Positions 8,496-15,963 of a DNA stretch of 17,302 bases are shown one piece after another. Location of the stretch: NCBI GenBank assembly GCA_015487645.1, contig WFPH01000007.1:1-17302 (forward strand), given 5' to 3'. Each line of letters starts with the position of its first letter. The first letter of the stretch is position 1. The stretch is from Thermosulfurimonas sp. (GTDB taxonomy: Bacteria > Desulfobacterota > Thermodesulfobacteria > Thermodesulfobacteriales > Thermodesulfobacteriaceae). The notes under the pieces are model-generated. The model searched no databases, had not been told where the DNA came from, and saw nothing but the letters and a program-made list of their open reading frames with translations. Position numbers and translations under genes: made by a program.

Positions 8496-9767
8496 GTGAG
8501 AAAAAGTAAACAATTTTTAAAATTCTTGCTTTTCCTTTTTCTTTCTGTTGTATTAATAGGCTTCGCAGGAGCACCTTCGAAGTCGTGGGCCGGGGATAAG
8601 AAGAAAGAAGATAAGAAGGTAAAGAAAAAAGAGGACAAGAAGAAAAAGGACAAGAAAAAGGATCAGCAAGCAGGGGGCGGAGGTAGTACGGCTGCCGGGG
8701 ACTATGTTGTGATCGCATACAATGATCTTGGAATGCACTGTATGAACCAGGACCATTCGGTGCTCTCGATCCTTCCGCCCTACAACACGCTTGTGGCGCA
8801 GGTGATCAGGCGTGGGGATGAACCGAAGATTGTGACGCAAGGGATTGTGGTCGAGTATAGGATGCTGGAAAACACGACGTGTCAGGGGACGAATTTTTGG
8901 GATTATGTGAAGCAGCTTTTTGGGGTGGATGTGCCGTTTTGTACGGGGCTAACGGGAAGAACGCTTTCGGGGACGATGGAGCTTCAGGGGGATCGTTTTG
9001 TGGCTGAGGGGTTACCGGTGACTCCTTTTAACGACGATGGAAGCTTTAACCCCTATCCTCTGGCCGAGATAGTGGTGAGGGATGCGGCCACGGGGCAGGT
9101 ATTGGCCACTACCCAAACCGTGGTTCCTATTTCTTATGAGATGCACTGCGACAAGTGCCATGGTGGGAGTGGTGGCGTGAACACTATGGAGAATATACTT
9201 GCGAAGCATGATGAGGAGGAGGGAACGAATCTTCAGAACCAAACGCCGGTGTTATGTCAGAATTGTCATGCGGATCCGGCGCTTGGGGCAAGTGGAAAGC
9301 CTGGGGTGCCTTATTTTTCGCTTGCCATGCACGGGAAGCATGCGAAGGTGAATCCACAGCCTTCCTGTTATGACTGTCATCCGGGGCCTGTGACACAGTG
9401 CTTGAGGACCAACCTTGAGGGGATGCAGAAGTGTGAGAAGTGTCACGGGACGCTTGCTCAGGTGGCATACAGCATCAAGAACGGGCGGACACCTTGGGTG
9501 GAGGAGCCGAAGTGTGCGGACTGTCACAAAGGGAAGGAGATAGACACCGGGGCGGTGCTTTATCGGAATGCGAAGGGGCACCATGGGGTATATTGTGAGA
9601 CCTGCCATTATGAGCCGCATGCCTGGTGGCCTTCCAAGCTTGACCGGGACAATCAGCAACCTATTAACCTTCAGGGTGCGGCCGGACCTTTGGGCAAAGA
9701 GACTTGCCTAGTTTGCCACACTTCAGTACCGGGAGGCGAAGGTCCTCACGGACTTAAAGGCCGCTAA
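8496..9767 (+). CDS. Secreted seven-heme cytochrome c with lysine-rich linker
   Basis: 423 residues. GTG 8496 is fixed by AAGGAGGT five bases upstream. Residues 7-25 form a signal peptide core, with cleavage likely near residue 32. Residues 35-57 are a Lys/Asp-rich low-complexity linker followed by a Gly/Ser stretch. A domain beginning VVIAYNDLGMHCM (71-83) contains C82, C129 and C149 outside heme motifs. Seven CXXCH sites start at residues 218, 254, 291, 313, 340, 367 and 404, with several extra His in between as axial-ligand candidates. It is probably periplasmic or extracellular and transfers electrons; the partner is unknown. Codons such as GAT, TAT, TGT, CAT and GGG are more frequent than in larC or uvrB. 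It is a single-gene transcript with its own strong promoter and terminator, suggesting high expression. Confidence 0.88.
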   Translation: MRKSKQFLKFLLFLFLSVVLIGFAGAPSKSWAGDKKKEDKKVKKKEDKKKKDKKKDQQAGGGGSTAAGDYVVIAYNDLGMHCMNQDHSVLSILPPYNTLVAQVIRRGDEPKIVTQGIVVEYRMLENTTCQGTNFWDYVKQLFGVDVPFCTGLTGRTLSGTMELQGDRFVAEGLPVTPFNDDGSFNPYPLAEIVVRDAATGQVLATTQTVVPISYEMHCDKCHGGSGGVNTMENILAKHDEEEGTNLQNQTPVLCQNCHADPALGASGKPGVPYFSLAMHGKHAKVNPQPSCYDCHPGPVTQCLRTNLEGMQKCEKCHGTLAQVAYSIKNGRTPWVEEPKCADCHKGKEIDTGAVLYRNAKGHHGVYCETCHYEPHAWWPSKLDRDNQQPINLQGAAGPLGKETCLVCHTSVPGGEGPHGLKGR

Positions 9768-9787
9768 TCTCTGCTTCCTTTGATCCG

Positions 9788-9814
9788 AAAGGGGGGCCTT
9801 TGCCCCCCTTTTTT
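9788..9814 (+). terminator. Intrinsic terminator of the seven-heme cytochrome gene
   Basis: AAAGGGGGGC pairs with GCCCCCCTTT around a CTTT loop, and the T-run continues to 9814. This gives about ten pairs with a perfect GC core, a textbook rho-independent terminator 20 nt after the stop codon. Confidence 0.93.
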
Positions 9815-9852
9815 ATTGACCCTTTTTAACCCTCCTGATAGCCTTTTAGGGG

Positions 9853-11121
9853 ATGAGGGGTGCTATCCTGGCCATTGGAGATGAGCTTGTTTCCGGAAAG
9901 GTGGCTAATACTACCAGTTTCTGGGCCGCGGCGAGGCTCTTTGAGGCGGGCTATGAGGTTTTTGAGCTTCTTACCGTCCCAGACCGAAAGGAAAACATAG
10001 CCTTTCACCTTTTAAGACTTCTTAAAGAAACGGACTTTATTATCGTAAGCGGGGGACTCGGTCCTACGGAGGACGATCTTACGAACGAGGCCGTAGCCGA
10101 GGCCTTGGGACTCAAACTCATTTCCCGCCCGGAGATCCTCTCCCGCATCCGGGAAAACGAGCGGGCCCAGGGGCTTCCGGTAAACACCCTGCGCGACAAA
10201 ATGGCTCTCCTTCCGGGGGGTGCCAAACCCCTCTCCGAGGATCTCTCCGTGGCCGGTTATCTTCTTCTATATCAGGGAAAACCCCTCTTTTTCCTCCCCG
10301 GGGTGCCCTCCCAGTTTAGGAAACTTTTTAGTGAAAAAGTGCTTCCTTATCTTAAGAGTCGTCTCCCTTCCGGGTTGGTGACCGTTTCTCTCACCCTGCG
10401 CTTTTTTGACCTGCGGGAGGCCGAGATCAATCGGGCCGTAAGGGAGATCGGGATCTCCGGGGTGGAACTGGGGTTCTATCCGGTCTTTCCGGAGGTACAC
10501 CTTACGGTGACTGCAAGGGCAAAGACCGAGGCCGAGGCGCGCGGGCGGGTACTCTCGCTGGCGGAAAGACTGCGGGCCTGCTTTCCCGAGCACCTTTTCG
10601 GGGAGGACGAGGAGGAACTTCCCCTGGTCCTGGGGCGGATGCTTCGTGCGCGCGGGGCGACCCTTTCGGTGGCCGAATCCTGCACCGGGGGCCTCATGGC
10701 CTCTCTCATCACCCGTATCCCCGGCTCCTCAGACTATTTCCTCGGCGGGGCGGTGACCTACGCCAACCGGGCCAAGGTGGAGGTGCTGGGGGTTCCGGAA
10801 AGGTTCATCCGGCTCTTCGGGGCCGTAAGCCGGGAGGTGGCCTGCGCCATGGCCGAGGGGGCAAGGAAACGCTTCGGGGCGAATTTTGCCCTTTCGGTAA
10901 CCGGGATCGCCGGCCCCGCCGGAGGGAGCCCGGAAAAACCCGTGGGCACGGTCTGGATAGGGCTTTCCACCCCGGGGGAGACCGTGGCCCGGAAATTCCA
11001 CTTTCCCGGAACCCGACACGAGATCCAAACCCTTTCCGCCTATACCGCCCTTGACTGGCTGCGTCGCTATCTTCTCACCGGAAACCTCTACCCGACCTAT
11101 CGTTTCGCGAAAACCCCATGA
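9853..11121 (+). CDS. cinA: CinA: NMN amidohydrolase / competence-damage-inducible protein
   Basis: 422 residues with two domains. The N-terminal MoCF/COG1058 domain (about 1-170) begins GAILAIGDELVSGKV and carries VSGGLGPTEDD, the pyrophosphatase-type half. The C-terminal PncC domain (from about 260) has VAESCTGGLMASLIT, VTYANRAKVEVLGV and VTGIAGPAGGSPEKPVGTVW, the nicotinamide mononucleotide deamidase half. CinA recycles NMN, a product of NAD-consuming reactions such as DNA ligase. The start is fixed by homology, as the first residues are the family's N-terminus; only GGGG lies immediately before the ATG, with no proper spacing. The stop overlaps the next gene as ATGA. Pyridine-nucleotide salvage is thus represented twice in the window. 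Confidence 0.96.
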   Translation: MRGAILAIGDELVSGKVANTTSFWAAARLFEAGYEVFELLTVPDRKENIAFHLLRLLKETDFIIVSGGLGPTEDDLTNEAVAEALGLKLISRPEILSRIRENERAQGLPVNTLRDKMALLPGGAKPLSEDLSVAGYLLLYQGKPLFFLPGVPSQFRKLFSEKVLPYLKSRLPSGLVTVSLTLRFFDLREAEINRAVREIGISGVELGFYPVFPEVHLTVTARAKTEAEARGRVLSLAERLRACFPEHLFGEDEEELPLVLGRMLRARGATLSVAESCTGGLMASLITRIPGSSDYFLGGAVTYANRAKVEVLGVPERFIRLFGAVSREVACAMAEGARKRFGANFALSVTGIAGPAGGSPEKPVGTVWIGLSTPGETVARKFHFPGTRHEIQTLSAYTALDWLRRYLLTGNLYPTYRFAKTP

Positions 11122-11324
11122 AAGCCGGAACCCTTAAAGAGCTCGAAACTCTGGAGATCAAGGCCGAGTGGTTCCGAAAACTCTCCCCGGAGGAAAGACT
11201 TGAGGCCTTCGACGAATTTATGGAATTCATTTTGAGTCTTAATCCCGAACTTTTTAAAAGCAAGGTGCAGAATGCTCAATCGTTATCGCGAGATATTCGC
11301 ATCCTTAGAAAGGAATCAGGTTAA
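11118..11324 (+). CDS. Small helical protein upstream of a nucleotidyltransferase
   Basis: 68 residues, highly charged and predicted helical, beginning MKAGTLKELETLEIK. I do not recognise a named family. It is supported by the ATGA overlap with cinA (11118-11121), good coding character, and a 53-nt overlap with the following nucleotidyltransferase gene. The pairing of a short helical protein with a nucleotidyltransferase suggests a two-component unit, perhaps of toxin-antitoxin or defence type; this is inference from position only. It contains no catalytic motif that I can see. Confidence 0.62.
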   Translation: MKAGTLKELETLEIKAEWFRKLSPEERLEAFDEFMEFILSLNPELFKSKVQNAQSLSRDIRILRKESG

Positions 11325-11592
11325 GTACCTCATCATAGGAGGGATTGCCGCGGTGTATCACGGTGTCCCGCGGGCGACATTTGATCTGGATATTCTGATA
11401 GAGGCCACACCGGAAAACGCTTCGTGCCTTCTTAAGGCCCTTGAGGAGGCGCAAATGGGAACCGCGGCCCTCATTTCTCCAGAGGAGCTTTTAAGGCACG
11501 AGATCGTGGTGTTTGAAGATCTTATCCGGTCCAAGAGGGCCTCCGGGCGGCCGCGGGATCTCGCGGATGTGAGGATCCTGGAGGAGGCCTGA
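11272..11592 (+). CDS. Nucleotidyltransferase-fold protein, apparently shortened internally
   Basis: 106 residues. The N-terminal part is a clear nucleotidyltransferase-fold start: YLIIGGIAAVYHGVPRATFD followed by LDILIE, with the GG...D-x-D pattern. The C-terminal part, FEDLIRSKRASGRPRDLADVRILEEA, is the usual end of these proteins. As I know the family, about 35-45 residues with a further beta strand and acidic residue normally lie between RHEI and the FEDLI segment. Here RHEIVVFEDLI joins the two directly, in frame. The protein may therefore be catalytically dead or a reduced variant. The ATG overlaps the small helical gene, and the stop overlaps thpR (TGATG). Confidence 0.75.
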   Translation: MLNRYREIFASLERNQVKYLIIGGIAAVYHGVPRATFDLDILIEATPENASCLLKALEEAQMGTAALISPEELLRHEIVVFEDLIRSKRASGRPRDLADVRILEEA

Positions 11593-12158
11593 TGCGCTGT
11601 TTTCTGGCCGTGGCCTTACCGAAAGAGATCAAGGAGATCCTTCACGGGCTTCAGGAGGAGCTGCGCTCCGCAGGAGCGGGGGTGCGCTGGGTGCGGCCGG
11701 AAGGGTTTCACCTCACGCTTAAGTTCTTCGGGGAGATCCCGGAGGAGAAACTTCCGATCCTGGTGCGGGCCGCGGAGAAGGTCGCAAGGGGCCTTAAGCC
11801 CTTTGAGCTTGCTCTCTCGGGGATAGGTTTTTTTCCGGAAAGGGGTGCGCCGCGGGTGGTCTGGGTGGGCCTTTCCGGGGAACTCGAACCTCTGCTTGAA
11901 CTTCACCGCAAACTGGAGAAGGCCTTTAAAAAGATCGGTTTTCCTCCGGAAAAGAGACCCTTTCATCCTCATCTTACGCTGGGCCGGGTGAAGGAACCCC
12001 GCCGTACGGAAACTCTTCGGCACCGGGCCGCGGAACTCTCCGTCCCCCGGAAGACCTTTCGCGTGGAGGGCCTCACCTTTTACCGGAGCGAGCTTCACCC
12101 CGACGGAGCCGTTTACACGGCCCTTAAGACGGTTGAGCTCGTCTCCGGGAGGGAATAA
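11592..12158 (+). CDS. thpR: RNA 2',3'-cyclic 3'-phosphodiesterase (2'-5' RNA ligase family)
   Basis: 188 residues, normal length. The two catalytic HxTx motifs are HLTL (H40, T42) and HLTLGR (H127, T129), the hallmark of the 2H phosphoesterase superfamily, and MRCFLAVALP is a typical ThpR start. The enzyme opens 2',3'-cyclic phosphates on RNA and can ligate or cleave 2'-5' linkages in vitro; its natural substrate in bacteria is unsettled. The ATG shares one base with the preceding stop (TGATG, 11590-11594), so translation is coupled. It sits beside a nucleotidyltransferase and downstream of cinA in a single cluster. Confidence 0.95.
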   Translation: MRCFLAVALPKEIKEILHGLQEELRSAGAGVRWVRPEGFHLTLKFFGEIPEEKLPILVRAAEKVARGLKPFELALSGIGFFPERGAPRVVWVGLSGELEPLLELHRKLEKAFKKIGFPPEKRPFHPHLTLGRVKEPRRTETLRHRAAELSVPRKTFRVEGLTFYRSELHPDGAVYTALKTVELVSGRE

Positions 12159-12168
12159 AATCAAAGTC

Positions 12169-13053
12169 ATGTTTGAAACCATCAAACTCCTCATTGAGGA
12201 AGTTCAGGATCCTCTCTATCGGAAGATCTTTGAGGCCCTCCTCGGGGAGCTTGAAGCCACCCGGAGATGGGAGGAGCGTTTTGATAGACTGGAAGCCCTT
12301 CTTGACGAGCTCATCAAAGCCCAGCGGAACTTCCAGCTCGCCCTGGAAGGAGTGCAGAAGGAAATGGAGGCCCTAAAGGAGGCTCAGAAAGAAACCCAGA
12401 AGGAAATAGAGGCCCTTAAGGAGGCGGTGAGAGAGACCCAGCGGGAAATAGAGGCCCTAAAGGAGACCCAGAAAGAAACCCAGAGGGAGATAGAGGCCCT
12501 CAAGGAGGCGATGAGAGAGACCAATCAGAGTATAGATGGTCTACGGGAAGAGTTCAGGAAGGAAAAGGAGGATATCTGGAAAATTCTTACCAAGCTCACC
12601 GAAAATCTCGAAAAACTCAACAAGGATCATCGGGTCACCCGGGAGCAGCTCGGGGGCCTGGCGCATGCGGTGGGCTATCTCCTTGAGGATTGGGCCTTTG
12701 TGGGGTTGCCCCGGCTCCTGGCGGAGGAAGGTTTCGAAGTGGAAGAGCCCTTTCGCAGGGAATACCTGCAGGTGGGACATGAACGCTGGATAGAGGTAAA
12801 CATTTACGGTGTGATTCGCCGGAACGGGGAAAGGTTCCATGTGATCGGAGAGGCCAAAACCCAGCTTAAAAAAAGGGATGTGGACCAGTTCCTGCGGCAC
12901 CTCAAAGAGGTGGAGCGGTGGCTTCCCGGACGCAGGCTATTTCCCCTTCTGGTTACCTATCAGACCTCTCCGCAGGTGCGGGAATATGTCCGCAAGAAGG
13001 GCCTGCGCCTTTACTTCTCCTATCAATTCCCTCTGGTAAGCGGTCCTTTCTGA
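12169..13053 (+). CDS. Coiled-coil protein with C-terminal PD-(D/E)xK nuclease-like domain
   Basis: 294 residues from ATG 12169. An earlier in-frame GTG at 12133 lies inside thpR. GGAGGG is present but about 14 nt upstream, so the start is only fairly sure. Residues 25-155 form a long coiled coil, including four tandem 14-residue repeats (67-122) of the form EALKEAxxETQxEI. The C-terminal domain (about 165-285) has WIEVN (E209) and VIGEAK (E228, K230), matching the ExK core of restriction-endonuclease-like folds. Related coiled-coil/nuclease proteins are common and multi-copy in thermophilic bacteria and archaea, with unknown function. It lies 10 nt after thpR and directly abuts the substrate-binding protein gene. 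Confidence 0.85.
   Translation: MFETIKLLIEEVQDPLYRKIFEALLGELEATRRWEERFDRLEALLDELIKAQRNFQLALEGVQKEMEALKEAQKETQKEIEALKEAVRETQREIEALKETQKETQREIEALKEAMRETNQSIDGLREEFRKEKEDIWKILTKLTENLEKLNKDHRVTREQLGGLAHAVGYLLEDWAFVGLPRLLAEEGFEVEEPFRREYLQVGHERWIEVNIYGVIRRNGERFHVIGEAKTQLKKRDVDQFLRHLKEVERWLPGRRLFPLLVTYQTSPQVREYVRKKGLRLYFSYQFPLVSGPF
12367..12534 (+). repeat. Four tandem 42-bp coding repeats (coiled-coil heptad pairs)
   Basis: Each 42-bp unit encodes 14 residues, two heptads. The units read EALKEAQKETQKEI, EALKEAVRETQREI, EALKETQKETQREI and EALKEAMRETNQSI. Nucleotide similarity between units is high, so copy number may vary between strains by slippage or recombination while staying in frame. Confidence 0.88.
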
Positions 13054-14637
13054 ATGAGAAGCTTTCTCTTTTTGGTTCTCCTGCTTTTATTTTCTCTCCC
13101 CCTCCGGGCCCAGGATTACGGCGACGCCCTGGTCATCGGGACCATCGGGGATGCGAGCACTCTGATCCCGATGCTGGCCACGGATGCCGCAAGCCACGAG
13201 GTAGCCGGGCTCATCTTTAACGGTCTCGTCAAATACGATCCTTACCTTAACATCGTGGGCGATCTTGCGGAACGTTACGAGGTCTCTCCTGACGGAAAGA
13301 CTATCACTTTCTATCTTCGGAAGGGGGTCAAGTGGCACGACGGGGTGGAGTTTACCGCCGAGGATGTAATGTTCGGTTTCAAACTCATCACCGACCCGAA
13401 GACCCCCACGGCCTATGCCGGGGATTTCTTAGAGGTGGACCGGGCCGAGGTCCTTGATCGCTACACTTTCCGGGTGCACTACCGGAAACCCTTTGCCCCA
13501 GCCCTTTCCTCCTGGGGGAACCTGGTGGTCCTTCCCAAGCATCTTCTTTACGGAAAGGACATCACCCGCACCGACTTCGGACGACATCCGGTGGGAACCG
13601 GCCCCTTTCGGTTCAGGGAATGGCGGAGCCAGGAGAAGATCGTGCTTTCCGCCAACCCGGACTACTTCGCCGGTCGCCCCTACCTCAACTGGATCATCTT
13701 CCGGGTCATCCCGGACCCGGCCACCATGTTCATGGAACTTAAGGCCGGGGGTATCGACTGGATGGACCTAACCCCCCTTCAGTACGCCCGCGAGACCGAC
13801 ACCCCGACCTTTCGCGAAAACTTCCGCAAGTACAAGTATCTCGCCTTCTCCTACACCTATCTGGGGTTCAATCTGCGCCATCCCTTCTTTCGCGACCGGC
13901 TGGTGCGCCAGGCCATCGCCTACGCCATAGATAAGCGCGAGATCGTGGACGGGGTCCTTTTCGGCCTGGGGGTCCCGGCCACCGGCCCCTACAAGCCCGA
14001 CACCTACTGGTATAATCCCAATGTAAGGCGCTATCCCTACGATCCGGAGAAGGCCCGGGAGCTTCTGGCGCGTGCCGGCTGGCACGATACCGACGGCGAC
14101 GGAGTGCTGGATAAAGGCGGCCGGCCCTTTGAGTTCACCATCCTTACCAACCAGGGGAATCTCTCCCGGCTCCTTGCCGCCCAGATCATCCAGCGGCGGC
14201 TTTCCCAGGTGGGCATCCGGGTGCATATTCGCACCGTGGAATGGACGGCCTTCATCCACGAGTTCATTGATAAACGCCGGTTTGAGGCCGTGATCCTGGG
14301 CTGGACCACGGGCCCGGAGCCCGATCTTTACGACATCTGGCACTCAAGCAAGATCAAACCCCCGGGTCTGAACTTCGTGGGATACGCCAATCCGGAGGTG
14401 GACCGGCTGCTTGAGGAGGGCCGCCGAACTTTTGACCGGAAAAAACGCAAGAGGATCTACGACCGCTTCCAGGAGATCCTGGCCGAGGATCAGCCCTATG
14501 TCTTCCTCTACGTGCCCATGGCCCTTCCCTGCATCCACAAACGTTTCCGGGGCATAAAACCCGCCCCCATCGGCATTTCCTACAATATTGAGCGCTGGTG
14601 GGTCCCCAAGAGTGAACAGAAGTATCTGATTCCCTAA
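13054..14637 (+). CDS. Periplasmic peptide/nickel-type ABC transporter substrate-binding protein (family 5)
   Basis: 527 residues, normal for SBP_bac_5 (DppA/OppA-like). Residues 1-19 form a signal peptide ending LRA. Typical blocks follow: DLAERYEVSPDGKTITFYLR, KGVKWHDGVEFTAEDV, GTGPFRFREW, RQAIAYAIDK and the PEVDRLLEEGRRTFD region. It should bind an oligopeptide or similar ligand in the periplasm and deliver it to an ABC permease. No permease or ATPase gene is next to it: the following gene is convergent, so the transporter is encoded elsewhere. The ATG begins directly after the preceding TGA (13051-13053) with no evident ribosome site, suggesting coupled translation. Its stop overlaps the opposite gene's stop by 4 nt. 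Confidence 0.95.
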   Translation: MRSFLFLVLLLLFSLPLRAQDYGDALVIGTIGDASTLIPMLATDAASHEVAGLIFNGLVKYDPYLNIVGDLAERYEVSPDGKTITFYLRKGVKWHDGVEFTAEDVMFGFKLITDPKTPTAYAGDFLEVDRAEVLDRYTFRVHYRKPFAPALSSWGNLVVLPKHLLYGKDITRTDFGRHPVGTGPFRFREWRSQEKIVLSANPDYFAGRPYLNWIIFRVIPDPATMFMELKAGGIDWMDLTPLQYARETDTPTFRENFRKYKYLAFSYTYLGFNLRHPFFRDRLVRQAIAYAIDKREIVDGVLFGLGVPATGPYKPDTYWYNPNVRRYPYDPEKARELLARAGWHDTDGDGVLDKGGRPFEFTILTNQGNLSRLLAAQIIQRRLSQVGIRVHIRTVEWTAFIHEFIDKRRFEAVILGWTTGPEPDLYDIWHSSKIKPPGLNFVGYANPEVDRLLEEGRRTFDRKKRKRIYDRFQEILAEDQPYVFLYVPMALPCIHKRFRGIKPAPIGISYNIERWWVPKSEQKYLIP

Positions 14638-15032
14638 TTGAGGATCCAGAATCGGGGGCCGGTGAGAGAAAGCGCCAGGCCCATAAGGACGTAAAGCCCT
14701 CCGAGAAGATCCCGGGAGAGGGGGGACCGGCGCAGGAGGATCCCGAGAAGTATCATGGAGCCCATGATGAGCCAGCTCCTCGGAGGCTGGAAAGCGAAAA
14801 GACAGGCCTTCTCCGGAAGGTTCCGAATGTGAGAGAGGGTGCGCCGGGCCACGCGCAGGAGAATCTTTGAAGAAAAAAGGACGGCCAATGGCAGGAGGGC
14901 CAGGGCCAGTAAAGCTTCCTGCGCTGAGAGCCAGGGGCGCCACCAGAGAAGCCCTCGTACCGTGAGCCCCAGACCCACCGCCAGCCACAGCCCTCCGGCT
15001 ACCCGTGGCAGGTACCGCTTAGGTACTCGCAT
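14634..15032 (-). CDS. Small four-helix membrane protein of unknown function
   Basis: 132 residues from ATG 15032. A TTG at 15041 is possible but sits too close to the GGAGGAG ribosome site, while ATG 15032 lies about 10 nt after it. There are four hydrophobic segments, with a basic Arg-rich stretch (SKILLRVARRTL) between the second and third, then ILLGILLRRSPL and the C-terminal GLYVLMGLALSL. I do not recognise a family function. It overlaps the end of ttuA by 14 nt, so it is the third gene of the leftward operon. Its stop overlaps the substrate-binding protein stop in CTAA at 14634-14637. Confidence 0.75.
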   Translation of the reverse strand: MRVPKRYLPRVAGGLWLAVGLGLTVRGLLWWRPWLSAQEALLALALLPLAVLFSSKILLRVARRTLSHIRNLPEKACLFAFQPPRSWLIMGSMILLGILLRRSPLSRDLLGGLYVLMGLALSLTGPRFWILN

Positions 15033-15957
15033 GGTTCCCAAACTCCTCCTTCAGGCGGCACACCAGACAGGGACTTGAGACCGCCGGTTCTCCACAGGTC
15101 TCGCAGGTGATGAGCTCACGCTCCAAGAATTCTTCTTTTTTTTCCGCGAAAAGGGGCCGGGCTTTCCGCAAATAATCCAGGTAAAAGCGGAGCTTGGTCC
15201 CCGGGGCCTTCTCCTCGAGCTCGTCCATCATCTCGGCGTAGAAGGGGCGGGTGGCGTCTTCCGAGAGGGGACAGCTTTCTGAGAGGTAGGGGAGTTTCCT
15301 GATTTCGGCGTAGGTTCTTATTTCTCGCGCCGTGAACCGGCAGAGGGGTTTGACCTTGCGCACAAAGCCGTGTTCTTCGGGTAACACGGGGTACTTCTTG
15401 GCCAGGTATTTGAGGTTCCAGTTGAGGAGATTGCCCAGAAGGGAGGAAGCCTCGTCGTCCAGGTTGTGCCCGGTGGCGATGACCGTATACCCCAGACGCT
15501 TGGCCAGGAGGTTCAGGTAGTATCTCTTAACCGTCCCGCACATGGAGCAATACTTGCGAGTCTTCTTTTTGAGATCCGGGATGGTGAAACCCAGCTCGGT
15601 TTTCATGTCCACGATGTGAAGCGGCCGACCAAGCCTTTCGGCCATGGCCTCTACCGCCCGCCGGGAAAGAAGGGAAAAGGAATCTTCCTCGATGCCCAGG
15701 CAAATGAAAAGCCCATCGGCCTCGTAGCCTAGGGAAGTTAAGGCCTGCCAGAGGGTGAGGCTGTCCTTCCCCCCGGAGACCGCCACCAGGATCTTTTCTT
15801 TCCGGGAAAACATGCGGAAAGCTTTGATGGTGCGCTCAAGGTAGCGCTCGAACCAGGCCACAAAATGCTCCCGGCACAGAGGGAGCCTATGGGCCGGCAG
15901 ATAGATCTCGGCCCGGGTGCGTTGGCCTTGGTTTCGGCAGAGACGACAACGAGCCAT
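15019..15957 (-). CDS. ttuA: tRNA-5-methyluridine(54) 2-sulfurtransferase TtuA
   Basis: 312 residues. The ATP-binding PP-loop is SGGKDS (61-66). An N-terminal zinc site is formed by C4, C7, C28 and H31 or a nearby His. A C-terminal zinc site uses C285, C288, C297 and C300. The [4Fe-4S] ligands of TtuA are matched by CSMC (C137, C140) and C229 of SESCPL, with ATGHNLDDEA between. TtuA makes 2-thioribothymidine at tRNA position 54, which stiffens tRNA at high temperature, and needs the ubiquitin-like sulfur carrier TtuB, which is not in this window. The two zinc fingers separate it from TtcA and TilS. The gene starts 6 nt after the brkB stop and is co-transcribed with it. Confidence 0.93.
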   Translation of the reverse strand: MARCRLCRNQGQRTRAEIYLPAHRLPLCREHFVAWFERYLERTIKAFRMFSRKEKILVAVSGGKDSLTLWQALTSLGYEADGLFICLGIEEDSFSLLSRRAVEAMAERLGRPLHIVDMKTELGFTIPDLKKKTRKYCSMCGTVKRYYLNLLAKRLGYTVIATGHNLDDEASSLLGNLLNWNLKYLAKKYPVLPEEHGFVRKVKPLCRFTAREIRTYAEIRKLPYLSESCPLSEDATRPFYAEMMDELEEKAPGTKLRFYLDYLRKARPLFAEKKEEFLERELITCETCGEPAVSSPCLVCRLKEEFGNHAST

Positions 15958-15963
15958 CTTGAG

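Noticed and set aside
9816..9844. Promoter for cinA (TTGACC with a weak TAGCCT)
   Set aside because: The -10 match is poor and the -35 begins in the terminator T-run. cinA needs a promoter here, but I cannot place it with confidence.
12367..12534. CRISPR-like or minisatellite array
   Set aside because: The 42-bp units are contiguous, in frame and encode coiled-coil heptads, so they are protein repeats without spacers.
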